Counted from the stretch's first letter, positions 33,214 through 45,775 are shown. The stretch is 64,000 nucleotides of DNA from Cladobotryum mycophilum (GCA_036429605.1 JAVFKD010000002.1:2108001-2172000), one strand, 5' to 3'. Program-made: numbers and translations. Notes: generated from the sequence alone by a model not told the origin.

Positions 33214-36200
33214 AATTTAAATAGGTGGCTGGCGGTCAAGCAAGACTCAGACCTCCGGGAGCTCGTGGCGAGTGCAGCGCCTGGAACAAGCCAGCCCCAA
33301 AGTACGTAACGGCGAAGTATGATAGGGTGACACAGAGGGATATATCACCTTTCCCACGAGACGGCCGTTCGCTCATTGTCGCCTGCGCATTTGTTTCTCG
33401 CCTTCCCGCAGGCTGTGCGTGGTCGTCGACTCGTGCGACGCTGTGGGATGGAGCAAAGCTGGGAATAAACTGGCTACTCCACGATGACACCGAAGGAGAA
33501 GAGCGTTTCCAGCGGGGTCGAAGCACGGCATAGTTACGTACGTGCTGCGCTTGCGTACAATAAATGCATGTACAACAAAGCAGAAACCACGCGGAAATCT
33601 TTCAACACGACATTTGGTGATGGATGAGACAGGGAGGGATGGAAGATTGACGGCCACCAGCCAAAACTGGCAAAGCACGACCCGACTAGTTTGAGCGGGG
33701 GCCAAGAGCTGTTTCGTTGTGCGAGAGAGAGAGAGAGTGTGTGTGTGAGTCCATCTGCGTATGTACAGTTTTTGGCCAGATTAAAAAGCTTTGGCTTTCG
33801 GTACTGGTGAGAGGACAAAGAAGCCAGCAGATAGATAGGTGGTTAGGTAGTGTATGGAAGCACCCCAGCAGAAAGCCACTCCAATGCTTCAATCATTAAA
33901 CCCCATGGCTGCTGCCATCCAAAGTAACATCATGGATCCGAATAAATGAGAGCAGTTCAGAGGGAAAGAGGAAGCTTCCAGGCAGAGCAGAAAATAGGTC
34001 CTCCATTTACTCGCGGCGACGTGTTTTCGTTCCGCTTGCCTGGCAGCTGGGTCAGTTTGAGTCAAAGGGTGGTGAAAGCCTCGGAAGGACTCTCGCCCAT
34101 TCTGGGGTGTGCCCACACACTAGCACATCAGGGCTGCTGCCGCTGAGCAAGGGATCAGGAAGAAAGCTAGGAAGCCAAGAAACCTCAGATGGCCAGATCC
34201 GTCGGCGGCTTGCTGTGTGCTCAGCAGCCATCAGGGAGGACTTGACGGCTCAGAAAGGGGATCCACAGAGGGTGGGCATAAGCCCTTTTTGTCTCGGGGA
34301 GTGAGAAAGGTAATAGACGCCAGGGGGTGCGCTTGTGACGAGGGAGACAGAAAAGAAGATGGGTGGCAACGGCGCTGTCGGTACGTAAGAGCGCAGACTG
34401 AGAGAGAGAGTGTGTGTGTGTGTGGACACAGAGAAGCCAGACAGACCGTATCAACTTCCGGACCGAACGAAACACGCAGCAAAGGCCGCATAATGCAGTA
34501 TGTATGCATATAGTATTTCTCTCCGTACGCTGAAGTAGGACCCAGACGCAGAAGCAGAAGCAATGGACTGCTACCCCATGCATGCACTCATGCATGCCCT
34601 GCTTGTTGGCTGCTCATTGCCTGCGAGCGATGCACCCCAATGGACTAACGCCCCCTCCACTATCTTCTCCACCCGTCAGGGCCCAACTCAAAGGATCCCT
34701 GGAAGACAGTGGTCAGTGGTCTTTGCATCCCTGTCTGATGAGTTACGCAGAGAAGGAGAAAAGGAAAATGAAGGGCAAGAAGCTGGCGCCATCGTGTTCG
34801 GTTGCTGAACTGGACGATACATGACCGGAAAAAAAGAATGACCCGAAAGATTGCGGGTGTGGTTTCTCATGCATGTCTGGCTATCATCAATATCTTGATT
34901 CTTGTTTCTCTCTTCTCTTCCTCCCTTTTCTTTTCCCCCTTACCCCGGAAAGGCCAGCCTTAACAGCCTCATCTGGATTGATTATGTCATGATGGATGGC
35001 CCTCCATGCTCTGCAGAAAAGCCGAGATGCAAGATACGGCTTTGCGTCCTGATGCCTGCTGCTGTTGGTTTTGGGAAAAGGTGGCCACCTTACCCTTCCG
35101 GACCAAGCACTAGCAGACAAGTACGGAGTCGGTACCAAGGTATCCACGGTATTCCCAACTAAGACCATGTTAAGGCCCTGCGTTAAGTAACGTGATCGCC
35201 CGTTCCTTTTCGTTCTGGCTTCTTCCTCCCTCGCCCCCTTCCACTCCTCCACCCTTGACCCTGGGCTGCCCTGGGCCCTGGACCTAACAATCCCAGACCT
35301 AGCCCGGTAATCGCCCCGGTGCCACCAACTCCCTTTCGGCCCATGCCTCTTTGTCACTCGAGTCTCCCCCCAGCTTCCCATTACTCGGCCGGCCAGCTAG
35401 CACTGACGCTGTCGACATCACAGTTCGTCAGAGACCCGACTCTCTCTTTTTCTTTTTTCTTCTTTTTCTTTGCTTCCGTCCGTATCTCTTTTACCCCCTT
35501 GCAAGATGATGGTCAGTGGACCTTGTCCGGGGATTGATGCTGGCCTCGGGAAGCAAATTATTAAATTATTTACCTTAACGAAAACTTGGTTGAACGCTAG
35601 ACAATAGGGGAACATGTCTGACCTTCTCCATGGGCATTCGACCACATTTCCCCCATCAAAATTAATGACTCGGGTGCCGCCGCGGTCAACCACCACGATG
35701 CCTTTTTGCCTTGGGCATTCAGAAAAAAACAAACGTGTTGAAGGAGGGAGGCAAGGCAGGGTACGTACCTCTCTTCCCGTAATAATTTTACGCGGTAAAA
35801 GAAAAAAAAACAACAACAACAAACAAACAACAACAGAAAAAGATGGGGCGGGTCTTTTTTGCTGACATTGCATGACCATGAGCCACCGACAAATTTCCCC
35901 GTCCGACGCTGGGGCTGAAACCCACTTCATCGACAAGTTGACGCCGCCAATGATAAGGCCATGCCAAAAATAAGGGAGTTCCTGCCGCAGCCGGTATGCT
36001 TACCCGCTCGCTCATCAGTCTATGCATGTTTTACTCTTTCATGGATAACCGTACCATTTCAGGCGAGTCTCGATACTTGCCTAGTGAGTGCTAGAAGGGG
36101 GGCGAGGCATCATCACCGCCTTCTGGACTGTGTTTGTATCCGTTTGCGGCCAATGACGATTGTATGATTCGGGTAGATGTCGGCGCTATCAAGGAGTATA

Positions 36201-38505
36201 TTAATACCCAGCATGTAAATTTCTTTCTCGGATTGAGTTTTCTCCCATTTGATCTCTTTCTGTCAAAGTTTCATCAGCGTGGAATCCCAGCGAGGAGCCG
36301 GAACTTACCAGTCACTGAGACCCCGTCGGTGTAGCGTGGCCTCAGCGTGCGTTGAGGCATGATGATCTATCGGCAGCATAAGATAACCCACCGCCTTTGC
36401 AAGCAGTGACAAGGAAAAGCGACATGGCATTTATGCGCCAGTTTATGAATCCCCGGTGAATGCAACACTTTAAGAATATTGTGTGCAGCATGCTTCAAGC
36501 GAGAAATCAGCACTGCTCATCATCATTTACAAAGTCATCATGGCCTGTGCGAATAGGCCCATACAAAAAGAAAGAAAAGGGAAAAAAAAGAAGGGAAAAA
36601 AGTATGCAAACACCTAGATGATGCTTCATTACAGTGAATGGAGAACAGCCCTTTCGTGAACAACTGCAATGTTCAAACAATTCCATGAGCCATCATTTCA
36701 TTATGTTATTCACTCCGATACCGTTCACGAAGACCATCTTGTCTTATCCGTCCGATCCTGCAGGTGTAGGTGGTGACACGACCAATTTGAAAAGTGCGTA
36801 TGTAAGATATCAGAGCCCGCGTCGGCCAATAAGGAAACTCGTTAGTCATCCAGACAACAACCGTCTCATCTTTGCGAGAAAGAAAAAAAAAGGGCTCTGC
36901 GGGAATCGCCCTTCGTCATGATTCATTGTTTCACAAATCTAGTTCGGGCATGGCTAGCTTGTTTCTGGCGAGGCTGGAAACGTTACGGCTGCTGCTACGG
37001 GGGTAACTTCGGACCACAGGGGAATTTCCCAAGCAGTGGGGAAAACGCTTTGTTATGTAATTACTCCAGTTTTCTCTTATGACATGTGAGGCTCATTGCG
37101 GTAAATCTCACTGCACCCTCGATCGTGGTGGCTAATGACGCGAGAATCCCTAGGGAACAAACTTGAATTTGGTGATTTTGTTTTGTTTTTGTTTCTGGAG
37201 ATGAGGCCCATTTCGTTGGTTTGAGACAGATGGAGAGCATCATCACCGGCGCTTATTTCGCATAACGTCTGACATTGAAGGTTTTCATTTCTTCGTCGTG
37301 TACCGGTAGGTACTCCATTTACTCGTCATACGTGTATGTTCCCGACAGTGACGGCGTCTTTGCCTAACCTAACCTTGATGTGAATGAGCGAAATGGCGAC
37401 AAACGATGAAAAACATTTGCTAGTTCGTGAATGAATGCGAGGGAGAAGCAACACAGGAAACCTCAAACTTTAAAATAAAATAAAACAAAATAAAATATCC
37501 ATTTGGCTTAGTGGTTACGGCAGCACCGGCGACGATTTATATTACGACGGATCCCTTGGGAATGTGGTCAAACATACCCTGACAGCCTAAGGCTCCTCGT
37601 CACCCTCTCCAGTTTTTTTCTTTCCCTCCCTCTCCCTGCCCCCCTTCGCGGAGACACGTCGTGGCCCATCTCTTGTGTCAGTGTGTCTGTGTGTAATGGG
37701 CACACCTTGGCACCGCACCCCAAAGGACCTTACGCTCAGAACACGCTCTCGCTTTCTCTTTGTGGCCTCGGGCACTACTGGTACGTACGTACCTACTACT
37801 ACTAACCTCTTGTACCCTTACCACCTTACCACCTTACACACGCACAGGTACCCACACACACTCATACTACAACGCTTCCAAAGGTCCCCACACCCCCACT
37901 GCGACCTACTCGGCAGGGCAGAACCAGACCTAAGACGTAAATAAAGACCTGCAACTGCATGGGTGGCCCCGCTCGCTACGCTTCCGCACACCCACCGTGC
38001 CGCTATATGCTAGGTAGTTTTCTGTCCGTTCCCTCCCATTGCCCATGGGTAAGGTGAGTTTCGGTTCAGCAGCGCAGGTTCCTTCCTCCACCAGACAGAC
38101 GCCTTTCCTTCTCCCCAGTTACCCGTTTTCTCTTCCTCCCCTCCATTTCGTCAACCACAACAGCTTCATCGGCCCTCGTGGATCTTGATTGCATCTACCA
38201 TCACTACCGCTCACTCATTAATAGAGCCTTGGCCTCGCTGGCGCTGCTCCTCATCCTTTACCTCACCGGCTCCGGTTTTTTCGAGGGAAGCACTGCTGTC
38301 GATTCATGCGCTGCGCGGTGTCGCCAAGCGAACAACTCTTAGAAGCATTGGGATATACGATCTCGGTCCGTGACACGACACGCTCATCACACATCTCTGG
38401 TGTCATTCAGTCGTCATTGTATCGGCAAGCCTGTGCAGTCAATTCTCGATCCTAACAAGTACACCGCCATCCGCCTCGCGATAGTTTGCTGGCAACAGAG
38501 TCGCG

Positions 38506-41490
38506 ATGGCGAACCACCATCCTTCGCCTACCATGATGCAGATGCAGCAGCATCAGGCTCCTCCCCCGGTGGCACCACCGCAGAATGTGCAGCCGGGGCA
38601 TTTCAACTCTTCCCACCAGGTAGCTGCCATGAACGAAGCTGTCTGGTTGCAAATCGGTATGTTGCCCTTGCTCTTTGATCGCGCGTCATCGTGGTTATTA
38701 ACCGCGATAATAGGGAGCTTCTCAGAACTGCTGCGCGTGCCCGATGAGGCCATGCATGCCTATGAGCGTGCCCTTCAGGCCAATCCCAGCTCGACCTCGG
38801 CAATGAATGCCATTGGCATGCTCCTGAAGGGTCGCGAGGCCTTTGACAAGGCACTCGAATTCTTCCGAGCCATTGTCCAGCTCGACCAGAATAACGGTGA
38901 GGCATGGGGAAATCTCGGTAGGTCTATAGTCAAACCAACGACTGTCGCGTCGACTTAGCTCATCGGCATTGTAGGCCACTGTTACTTGATGACGGAAAAT
39001 CTTCAAAAGGCATACGATGCATACCAACAGGCTTTGGTGAATCTCAGGGATCCAAAGGTATGTCCATCATGTAATAACCCCAACTGTAAGCACATGGCTG
39101 ACAGGCTGTAGGACCCTATGCTCTGGTATGGCATAGGCATACTATACGATCGCTACGGTAGCTACGACTATGCCGAGGAAGCGTTCTCCCAAGTCATGCA
39201 GATCCAGCCCGACTTTGAGAAGGCCAACGAGATTTATTTCCGTCTTGGTATAATATACAAACAGCAGTCCAAGTTCAATCAAAGTCTCGAGGTTTGTCCG
39301 GTAACATGCTATTTTCAGCGACTCTTGACTAATACCTTGAGCAGTGCTTCAAGTACATTGTCAACTCGCCTCCAGGTCCTCTTACACAAGAAGATATCTG
39401 GTTCCAGATAGGACATGTCCACGAACAACAGAAAGACGTAGGTTTTTTCCTTCTCGAGATTCGTGCTGTACCTTCAACTAACTCTCCTTAGTTTGACAGC
39501 GCCAAAGCCGCATACCAACGCGTCTTGGACCACTCACCTAACCATGCCAAGGTCTTGCAGCAGCTGGGTTGGCTTCACCACCAGCAGAGCAATTCCTACG
39601 AGTCACAAGAACGCGCAATTCAATTTTTGGAGAAGTCTGTTGCTGCTGGTTAGTTTTGGTCATCTCACTCCATTCTTTAATCGCGTATTAACTTTATCCC
39701 AGACAATCAAGATGCCCAGAGCTGGTACCTTCTTGGCCGTTGCTACATGTCTCAGCAGAAGTACCCCAAGGCGTATGAGGCCTATCAGCAGGCCGTTTAC
39801 CGTGATGGAAAGAACCCAACCTTCTGGTGCTCAATTGGCGTCTTGTACTACCAGATCAACCAGTACCGTGATGCCTTGGATGCATACTCACGTGCTATTC
39901 GCCTCAACCCTTATATTTCGGAAGTTTGGTATGATCTTGGTACCTTGGTATGTTTGCACCTGTTTTCTCGGAACCTATTCAGTATGAACATACTAACATG
40001 TGACTTAGTACGAATCGTGCAACAACCAGATTGCTGATGCACTTGATGCATATCAGAGAGCGGCAGAACTTGACCCCGGCAATCCTCATATCAAGGCCCG
40101 TCTTCAACTTCTCAGATCTGGCGGAACTAACGGTGGCCCACCACCTGCGGCTCCTCAGCCCGCTGACGTGCATCCTCAAGCCTACCAGGCTGCAGGTCCT
40201 GTAGGTCCTCAGTGGGGAGGCTCTACACAGCAACCACCCGCCAACGGACCACCACCCGCACCACAGGGAGCAGGTGATGGCTGGGCTGGTAGGCTCTCTA
40301 ATGTTAACCCACCTCCTCAGCCACCTAACCCTTATGAGAACCGAGGTGAAACTTTCCGTGGCGGCCCGGCTCCTCCTCTCCGTCAGCCTAGCCCGCAGCA
40401 AGAGCAGCCGCCGATGCGACAGCCTTATTCAGAAATAAGCAGGCCTGGTCCCTCGCGTCGTGGTCCATCACCACCTCCTCCGGCTCCCCATCAATATGCG
40501 CAGCCCCCTCCCCCTCCTCCTCCGCAGTCTCAGGCCCCGGCTCCTGCGCCAGCGGAGCGCCGAGTTGCCAATCCCAACTGGGGCGGCTCCACCCCTTCGG
40601 CCTCTGCTCCGCCATCTAATAACGTGAACGGTGCTAACCCTCCGCCCAATGGCATGGCTCCTTTCCGACCGGCCAGCAGCCCTCGAGCTGATGGCCGTCC
40701 GGTACATGACAACCGCATGCCATCCCCCAAGTCGGCATATCCCCAGCACCAGGCCCCTCCACATTATGCTCATCACCCTGAGATGGCGCCCCAGAGCGTG
40801 CAAGATAATGGACCACCACCACCTCCTCCATCCATGCCTGAGCCTCCTACTCAGCGTATGGATGACCGACCCGCATCTGTTGGACCTAAGCGCATGCGTG
40901 ACTGGGAAGAGGAGTCTGCGGCCAAGAAGCAGGCAAATGACGAGAACCGTGTCCGCCTTACTGATATGGGACATCGTCGACCTTCAACTCCACCTCGTGA
41001 CGTTTACCGCCGCAACTCTTCCGAAGTGCGAAGAGTTGAGGATCAGCGTCGGGCCGAGGAACCGCCCAGGAGACAAGAAGAGCCCCGCCACAAGACTGAG
41101 AACTACCATCCCTCTGAGGCTGCTCACCATACCCAGAATCACTCAGTTGGTGGCCCAAGCCACCTTCCACCTATGCAGCAAGGACCAAGTCCCATGCAGG
41201 GACCTGTACATGACAAGCCTCAGCCCGTACCTACCCCGAAGGAAGAGCGTGCTCCAACTGAGCAGCCACCCCCACCTCGCCCAGCTCCTCCGGTCCCTTC
41301 AGAGCCTGAGCGTGCCGCAAGGAAAATGGATGTCGATGAAGATTATGATGATAGTGGAGAGGATGAAAAGAAGACCGCTGCCCTCACTAATGGCTCCGGG
41401 CCCTCTTCAGCATCAGCCGAGTTAAAAACGTCTCCGCCCACTTCTGCTGGGGTGAATGGCGCTTCAGGCCCTACACCTAAAACCGAGTAA
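38506..41490 (+). CDS. SSN6/CYC8: Transcriptional corepressor Ssn6/Cyc8 (TPR protein)
   Basis: This is the TPR subunit of the Tup1-Cyc8 corepressor (rcm-1 in Neurospora), which bridges DNA-bound regulators to Tup1, histone deacetylases and Mediator. The model has eight exons: 38506-38656, 38714-38917, 38975-39057, 39112-39291, 39345-39437, 39492-39648, 39703-39947 and 40009-41490. Phases agree and give 864 residues. After a Gln/Pro-rich start, about ten TPR units follow (for example HAYERALQANPSSTSAMNAI, EEAFSQVMQIQPDFEKANEI, EAYQQAVYRDGKNPTFWCSI, DAYQRAAELDPGNPHIKARL). The C-terminal half is Pro/Gln/Arg-rich and disordered, with KRMRDWEEE and an acidic DVDEDYDDSGEDE patch. The TPR block is cut by six short introns, while the disordered half is one exon. 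The 7-kb upstream space fits a heavily regulated gene. Confidence 0.97.
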
Positions 41491-42071
41491 GAAGAATGGG
41501 GGAATAGTTAATGATCTCGGAAGGTTACGTGGCGTTACTTGTTAATGCTTTCTCAATGTAGTATACCATGCTGTTTACTTCTTTACTTCCTTTCATATGT
41601 CATGGGATGATGCGATGGATGGAAACGGGGACGGGGCTTTGGTTTTGGCTAGTAAAACGTCTGTTGCCAAGACGTGGTATCCCTATCACAAACAGGTAGT
41701 TTCAAAATTTCAATTGTTAGCGTTTCTTTGATATAAAAATTGAGATTATATATATACATATATGTATAGCGTAATTTGTTCCTGTTTGCGTGTGACAATG
41801 TAAAATTCTCATTCCTGAAGCCAACTTATCCTACTCCTGACTCAGCAACGCACTAAGTTCTTCCTCACCTTACCCAGTTGGGAATTTGGATGGTCCTCTG
41901 GAAAAGGGCTAGAGGTCGAGCGTGCACGGGCCCACAGTCCACACACTAACCACAGTTCTCGCTTAAAATTTCGCCCACAAATTATTTCTCAAAAGCCCTC
42001 TTGACTCTTTTCTGCTTCACGCAGGCTTCGTCAATCTTCATACTAACCTTCATCATCATCCAGCAGCCAAA
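41491..42071. other. Intergenic between SSN6 and RPL3
   Basis: The 3' flank of SSN6 includes an AT repeat near 41738-41765. The following RPL3 promoter has a C/T-rich leader (TCTTTTCTGCTTCACGCAGG). No coding frame was found. Confidence 0.6.
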
Positions 42072-43498
42072 ATGAGTGTATGTGGTTACAGGAATTGGAC
42101 CAAGATGTTTATACTGACTTTATGATAGCACCGAAAGTACGAGGCTCCCCGTCACGGCTCCTTGGCTTACCTGCCCAGGAAGCGAGCTGCCCGCCACCGC
42201 GGAAAGGTCAAGTCGTAAGTATTCAGAGATGTTGAAAATTTTTTTGACGACATCCACCATCTACAATCAGTCAAAGGGCAGTCGCTAATCAATTGGATCA
42301 TCAGCTTCCCCAAGGATGACGCCAAGAAGCCCGTCCACCTGACCGCCGCCATGGGCTACAAGGCTGGTATGACCACCATCGTTCGTGACCTCGACCGACC
42401 CGGCGCGAAGGCGAACAAGAAGGAAGTTGTGGAGGCTGTCTCTATCATTGATACACCACCAGTACGAACAATGCAGCCCGCTTGGCTATGTGCCTATGGC
42501 TAACATCTTATAGATGATCGTTGTTGGTCTTGTGGGTTACATTGAGACTCCCCGTGGTCTGCGATCCCTCACCACCGTCTGGGCTGAGCACTTGAGTGAC
42601 GAGCTCAAGCGACGATTCTACAAGAACTGGTACAAGAGCAAGAAGAAGGCCTTCACCAAGTACGCCAAGAAGCACTCTGAGAACAGCGGTGCTTCCGTCA
42701 CCCGCGAGCTTGAGCGCATCAAGAAGTACTGCACTGTTGTCCGTGTCCTCGCTCACACCCAGATCCGAAAGACCCCTCTCAAGCAGAAGAAGGCCCACCT
42801 TATGGAGATCCAGATCAACGGTGGCTCCGTCGCCGACAAGGTCGACTTCGGCCGCGACCTCTTCGAGAAGCCCGTTTCTATTGACAGCATTTTCGAGCAG
42901 GATGAGGTTATCGATGTCATTGCCGTCACCAAGGGTCACGGTTTCAACGGTGTCACTTCCCGATGGGGAACCAAGAAGCTGCCGCGTAAGACCCACAAGG
43001 GTCTTCGAAAGGTTGCTTGTATCGGTGCCTGGCATCCTTCCCACGTCCAGTGGACTGTTGCCCGTGCTGGTCAGATGGGATACCATCACCGTACCTCTGT
43101 CAACCACAAGATCTACAGAATCGGCAAGGCCGATGCTGAGGACAGTGCCTCCACTACCATTGATGTCACCAAGAAGAAGATTACTCCGTATGTTCACATG
43201 TTGGATCTTTGCCTAATTTTTTCAAGTTTGCTAACAAGTTTACAGTCTCGGTGGCTTCGTCCGATATGGTGAGGTCAACAACGACTTCGTCATGGTCAAG
43301 GGTTCCATTCCTGGTACCAAGAAGCGTATCATGACTCTCCGCAAGTCTATGTGGACCCACACCTCAAGAAAGGCCCTGGAGAAGATCAACCTCAAGTGGA
43401 TCGATACCTCTTCCGAGTTCGGTCACGGTGCTTTCCAGACCCCTGCGGAGAAGAAGCAGTACCAGGGTACGCTCAAGAAGGATCTCGCTTCCGCATAA
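42072..43498 (+). CDS. RPL3: 60S ribosomal protein L3 (uL3)
   Basis: This is the cytosolic large-subunit protein near the peptidyl-transferase centre. There are five exons: 42072-42077 (only ATG AGT), 42129-42214, 42305-42461, 42514-43187 and 43246-43498, giving 391 residues, the normal size. Signatures include SHRKYEAPRHGSLAYLPRKR at the start, FPKDDAKKPVHLTAAMGYKA, MIVVGLVGYIETPRGLRSL and the conserved W-finger region GFNGVTSRWGTKKLPRKTHK. ACIGAWHPSHVQWTVARAGQ, with the histidine that is modified in yeast, is also present. The six-base first exon is similar to other fungal ribosomal-protein genes, where introns follow the start codon closely. Codon use is strongly biased to C-ending codons, as expected for high expression. 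Confidence 0.98.
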
Positions 43499-44021
43499 AT
43501 GTGAAGTCTTGTTTCCTTTTAGCGTCTTGGTCATTCTTTCGGTGTCGAGGGTTGGGTTTCCCTTGCTTTTTTGGCTGGACTGGGCCTCATAATGGGATGA
43601 GCAAAAAAAAGTTCCAGCTAGAGACATGAAAATCGAAGAATGAGATTTCCTGTTATGACACCGACTATATATGTGTGTTGAATAATGATGTCAATGTGAT
43701 TATGTGCTTAAATATGGTTCCATGTTCCTACGAAAAAAGTGATAGATTGCTGTGGCATCATCAGTCATGGTATAGATGCGTCTATACTTGGTAAGGTGAT
43801 TAAAAAGAGTGGCCTGTTCAATAACGACCCTGTATGGATGTGTATACTTGAAAATATACCTGAAAATATAGCTGATGTTGAACTTTTTGCAACCTGGTTG
43901 AGAGTACCTTGTATGGCCGGCTGGAAGCGGCTGATGTTGTCCTTCCTGTGGCTGTTTACGTTGACGTCACCCCACCTTTGCTTAGCTCTCAAGATTCATT
44001 CTTGATTTCAACATCTTCGTC
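43499..44021. other. Intergenic between RPL3 and an unknown gene
   Basis: The 3' flank of RPL3 and the promoter of the next plus-strand gene. No coding frame with support. Confidence 0.6.
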
Positions 44022-44827
44022 ATGCTTTTGGCACAGAACAGAAGAATCATCTCTATAACGTCTGGCCCAGCTGCAGTGTCGATATTTGTAAAGAGAACAT
44101 CTACCCAAAATATCTCCAGGGCGGCGCTCCTCAGCACCATTTCACAGCGATCAAAAGAGATTGCCCCGCCTTGCTTCGTCTCCTCAGCGTGTCACATACA
44201 ACGACGAAGTTTCTCAAACACAAGAACTGCCAAGATGGCGAGCGACGAGGACTACATGGCGTTTCTCAACAAGGCGAATCAAGACACTGATGACGCAAGA
44301 GTGGCGGCGGCGACAACCCAGAGTTTTTACCCTCCGCAGTTCAAGACGACGGATGCTGGAAGCGAGGTGCCCAAGGTCATCCGGGATGCGATCGGGGATG
44401 CGGTATATGTGAGCGACGCCGATGAGCCTTTCCATGGAGTGTCATTGAAGTGGAGTGGCGAAGGGGGACTTCCAGATGAAGGTGAGTGTCATATCCTCCC
44501 CGATGTCATGGAGCTTTGGAACATTGAGGGTTTCAGTAACCGTACTTTCATATAAAACTGACCACACTCTTTGCAGAGGAGTTTGTGAAGCTGATCAACC
44601 ACTGGGACATTGAGAATGCCGAAGTCGACATCATGGACCCTCTTGACTGGGACTCGCAAGGCCAGTACAACAACATAATCGAAGCTGTGAGTGAAGCTAC
44701 TCAGGGAAACGACGTGAGGGTGTACAAGGTCACAAGGGATGCTGCCAGGGTGGAATACTGGCTTATTTCAAGGGACGACAATGAGGGGAGGATTGTTGGA
44801 GTAAAGGCTCTTGCTATCGAGTCTTGA
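44022..44827 (+). CDS. Unrecognised protein with mitochondrial-type presequence
   Basis: Two exons, 44022-44481 and 44577-44827, join in phase to give 236 residues. The first 70 residues are rich in Arg, Ser, Thr and Ala and nearly free of acid (MLLAQNRRIISITSG, later IQRRSFSNTRTAK), typical of a mitochondrial presequence. An internal Met at 44235 (MASDEDYMAFLNKANQD) follows and could give a second, untargeted form. The mature part is acidic, with VYVSDADEPFHGVSLKWSGE, FVKLINHWDIENAEVDIMDP and a C-terminal beta-rich YWLISRDDNEGRIVGVKAL. I know no function. It is convergent with the next minus-strand gene across 250 bp. Confidence 0.8.
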
Positions 44828-45077
44828 AAGGTGGATGCATTCATCAATGGCAGCTATGGTCCGTATGCCATGCAGATGTCAAATAATTGGCAAGGGATTT
44901 GAGAACTACGATGTTTGATACAGTTACGAAGATTGTGAGCAGAGAATCGGGTGAATTCATATTTTTATCCAGGCTTGTTCTCTCTAAACTTACTGGCGTT
45001 ATAATTGGAAATCTATCACAAAGCTGCTTTTTCTTTTGTCGAGAACAAAGGAAGGCTATCCGTTTACCTTTGATTTT

Positions 45078-45775
45078 CTACAATTCTCCCTCGTCATTAG
45101 GTTCGGGCTTGCGCATTCCATACTTGTAAAGGTCCGCGAGCCACTTCTGCACGCGCTTGTCCTTTTGCCACGGGCCGGGCTCCAGATTGACCGCAGGCAG
45201 GTTCCGGATCTTCTTCTCGAGTACAGGCGTCGGGTTGGCTTCCCTTGTCGGGTCGATGGAGTCGAGTGCCTTGAGGAGTAGGGCGGGCGAGATGACCTTG
45301 CGAGAGGCCAGGGGGATGGGCGTGCGGTTGAGGTCCCTGATGTTGGTCTGCAGCCAGAGATGGGCGTGGGCGACGAGGGAGATTGTGACGCCGACGCACC
45401 TGTCCCACTCCTTGTCCGGGCACTCGAGGGCGTCTTCGAGGAGGTAGGCGATCCAGCCCTTGATGGAATTCCACGGCCCTCGCCTCGCCTCGGGATCCTC
45501 GAGGTCGAAAGCGGCGGCCCTGAGGGTGCCGTCGTAGGAAGAGGGGTCGATTATGAATCGGTAGAATGCGAACTCCTCCAAGTCCTCCCCAAGAATGCAC
45601 TTGGCGACTTTGCGCATGGTTTTGGGGGATACGAATGGGGGGCGGAAAGGGGTGTGTTTCCCTGCTTTGGATTTTTTAAGATTTAGTACCGTCCTTGTCC
45701 CCCGCCTGGGAGGTTTGTTCTAGGCTTGGGGGTGGGGGGTTAGGGGACAGGAGAGAAGAAGGTCTTACCAGGCAT
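45078..45775 (-). CDS. Unrecognised protein with a 7-base first exon
   Basis: The long exon 45078-45661 is preceded by a micro-exon ATGCCTG at 45769-45775 with a GTAAGA donor; the acceptor AAAGCAG abuts 45661. The join reads MPGKHTPFRPPFVSPKTMRK in frame and gives 196 residues. The product contains KCILGEDLEEFAFYRFIIDP, a segment rich in Trp and Leu (WNSIKGWIAYLLEDALE), LVAHAHLWLQTNIRDLNRTP and a C-terminal WLADLYKYGMRKPEP. No signal peptide or membrane helix was seen. Starting at the internal Met (45617) would lose the basic N-terminus. I do not recognise the family; it looks helical and soluble. Confidence 0.75.

Larger units (their letters stand above)
31431..38505. other. Very large gene-free region upstream of SSN6 (about 7 kb)
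   Basis: No convincing coding frame was found on either strand. Microsatellites occur at 31745-31764 (GAT), 33193-33213 (CA), 33724-33748 (GA then GT) and 34400-34423 (GA then GT). A TTTTC/CTTTTT-rich stretch lies near 35440-35475. CT-rich leader-like sequence with CCTCACC/TACCTAC motifs spans about 37780-38500, directly before SSN6. A tRNA A-box-like phrase at 37504-37520 lacks a partner B box. The region may hold a long SSN6 promoter, a spliced 5' leader or non-coding transcripts. Confidence 0.5.

Noticed and set aside
33236..34595. Several overlapping 90-125 residue frames on both strands
   Set aside because: They run through microsatellites (CA, GA, GT) and show no homology signal by eye.
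35418..35936. 172-residue minus-strand frame upstream of SSN6 with a hydrophobic run
   Set aside because: The hydrophobic run is the complement of poly-A/CAA repeats; no family feature or intron context.
37504..37520. tRNA A-box-like phrase (GGCTTAGTGGTTACGG)
   Set aside because: No B box (GGTTCGANNCC) or acceptor pairing follows within 100 bases.
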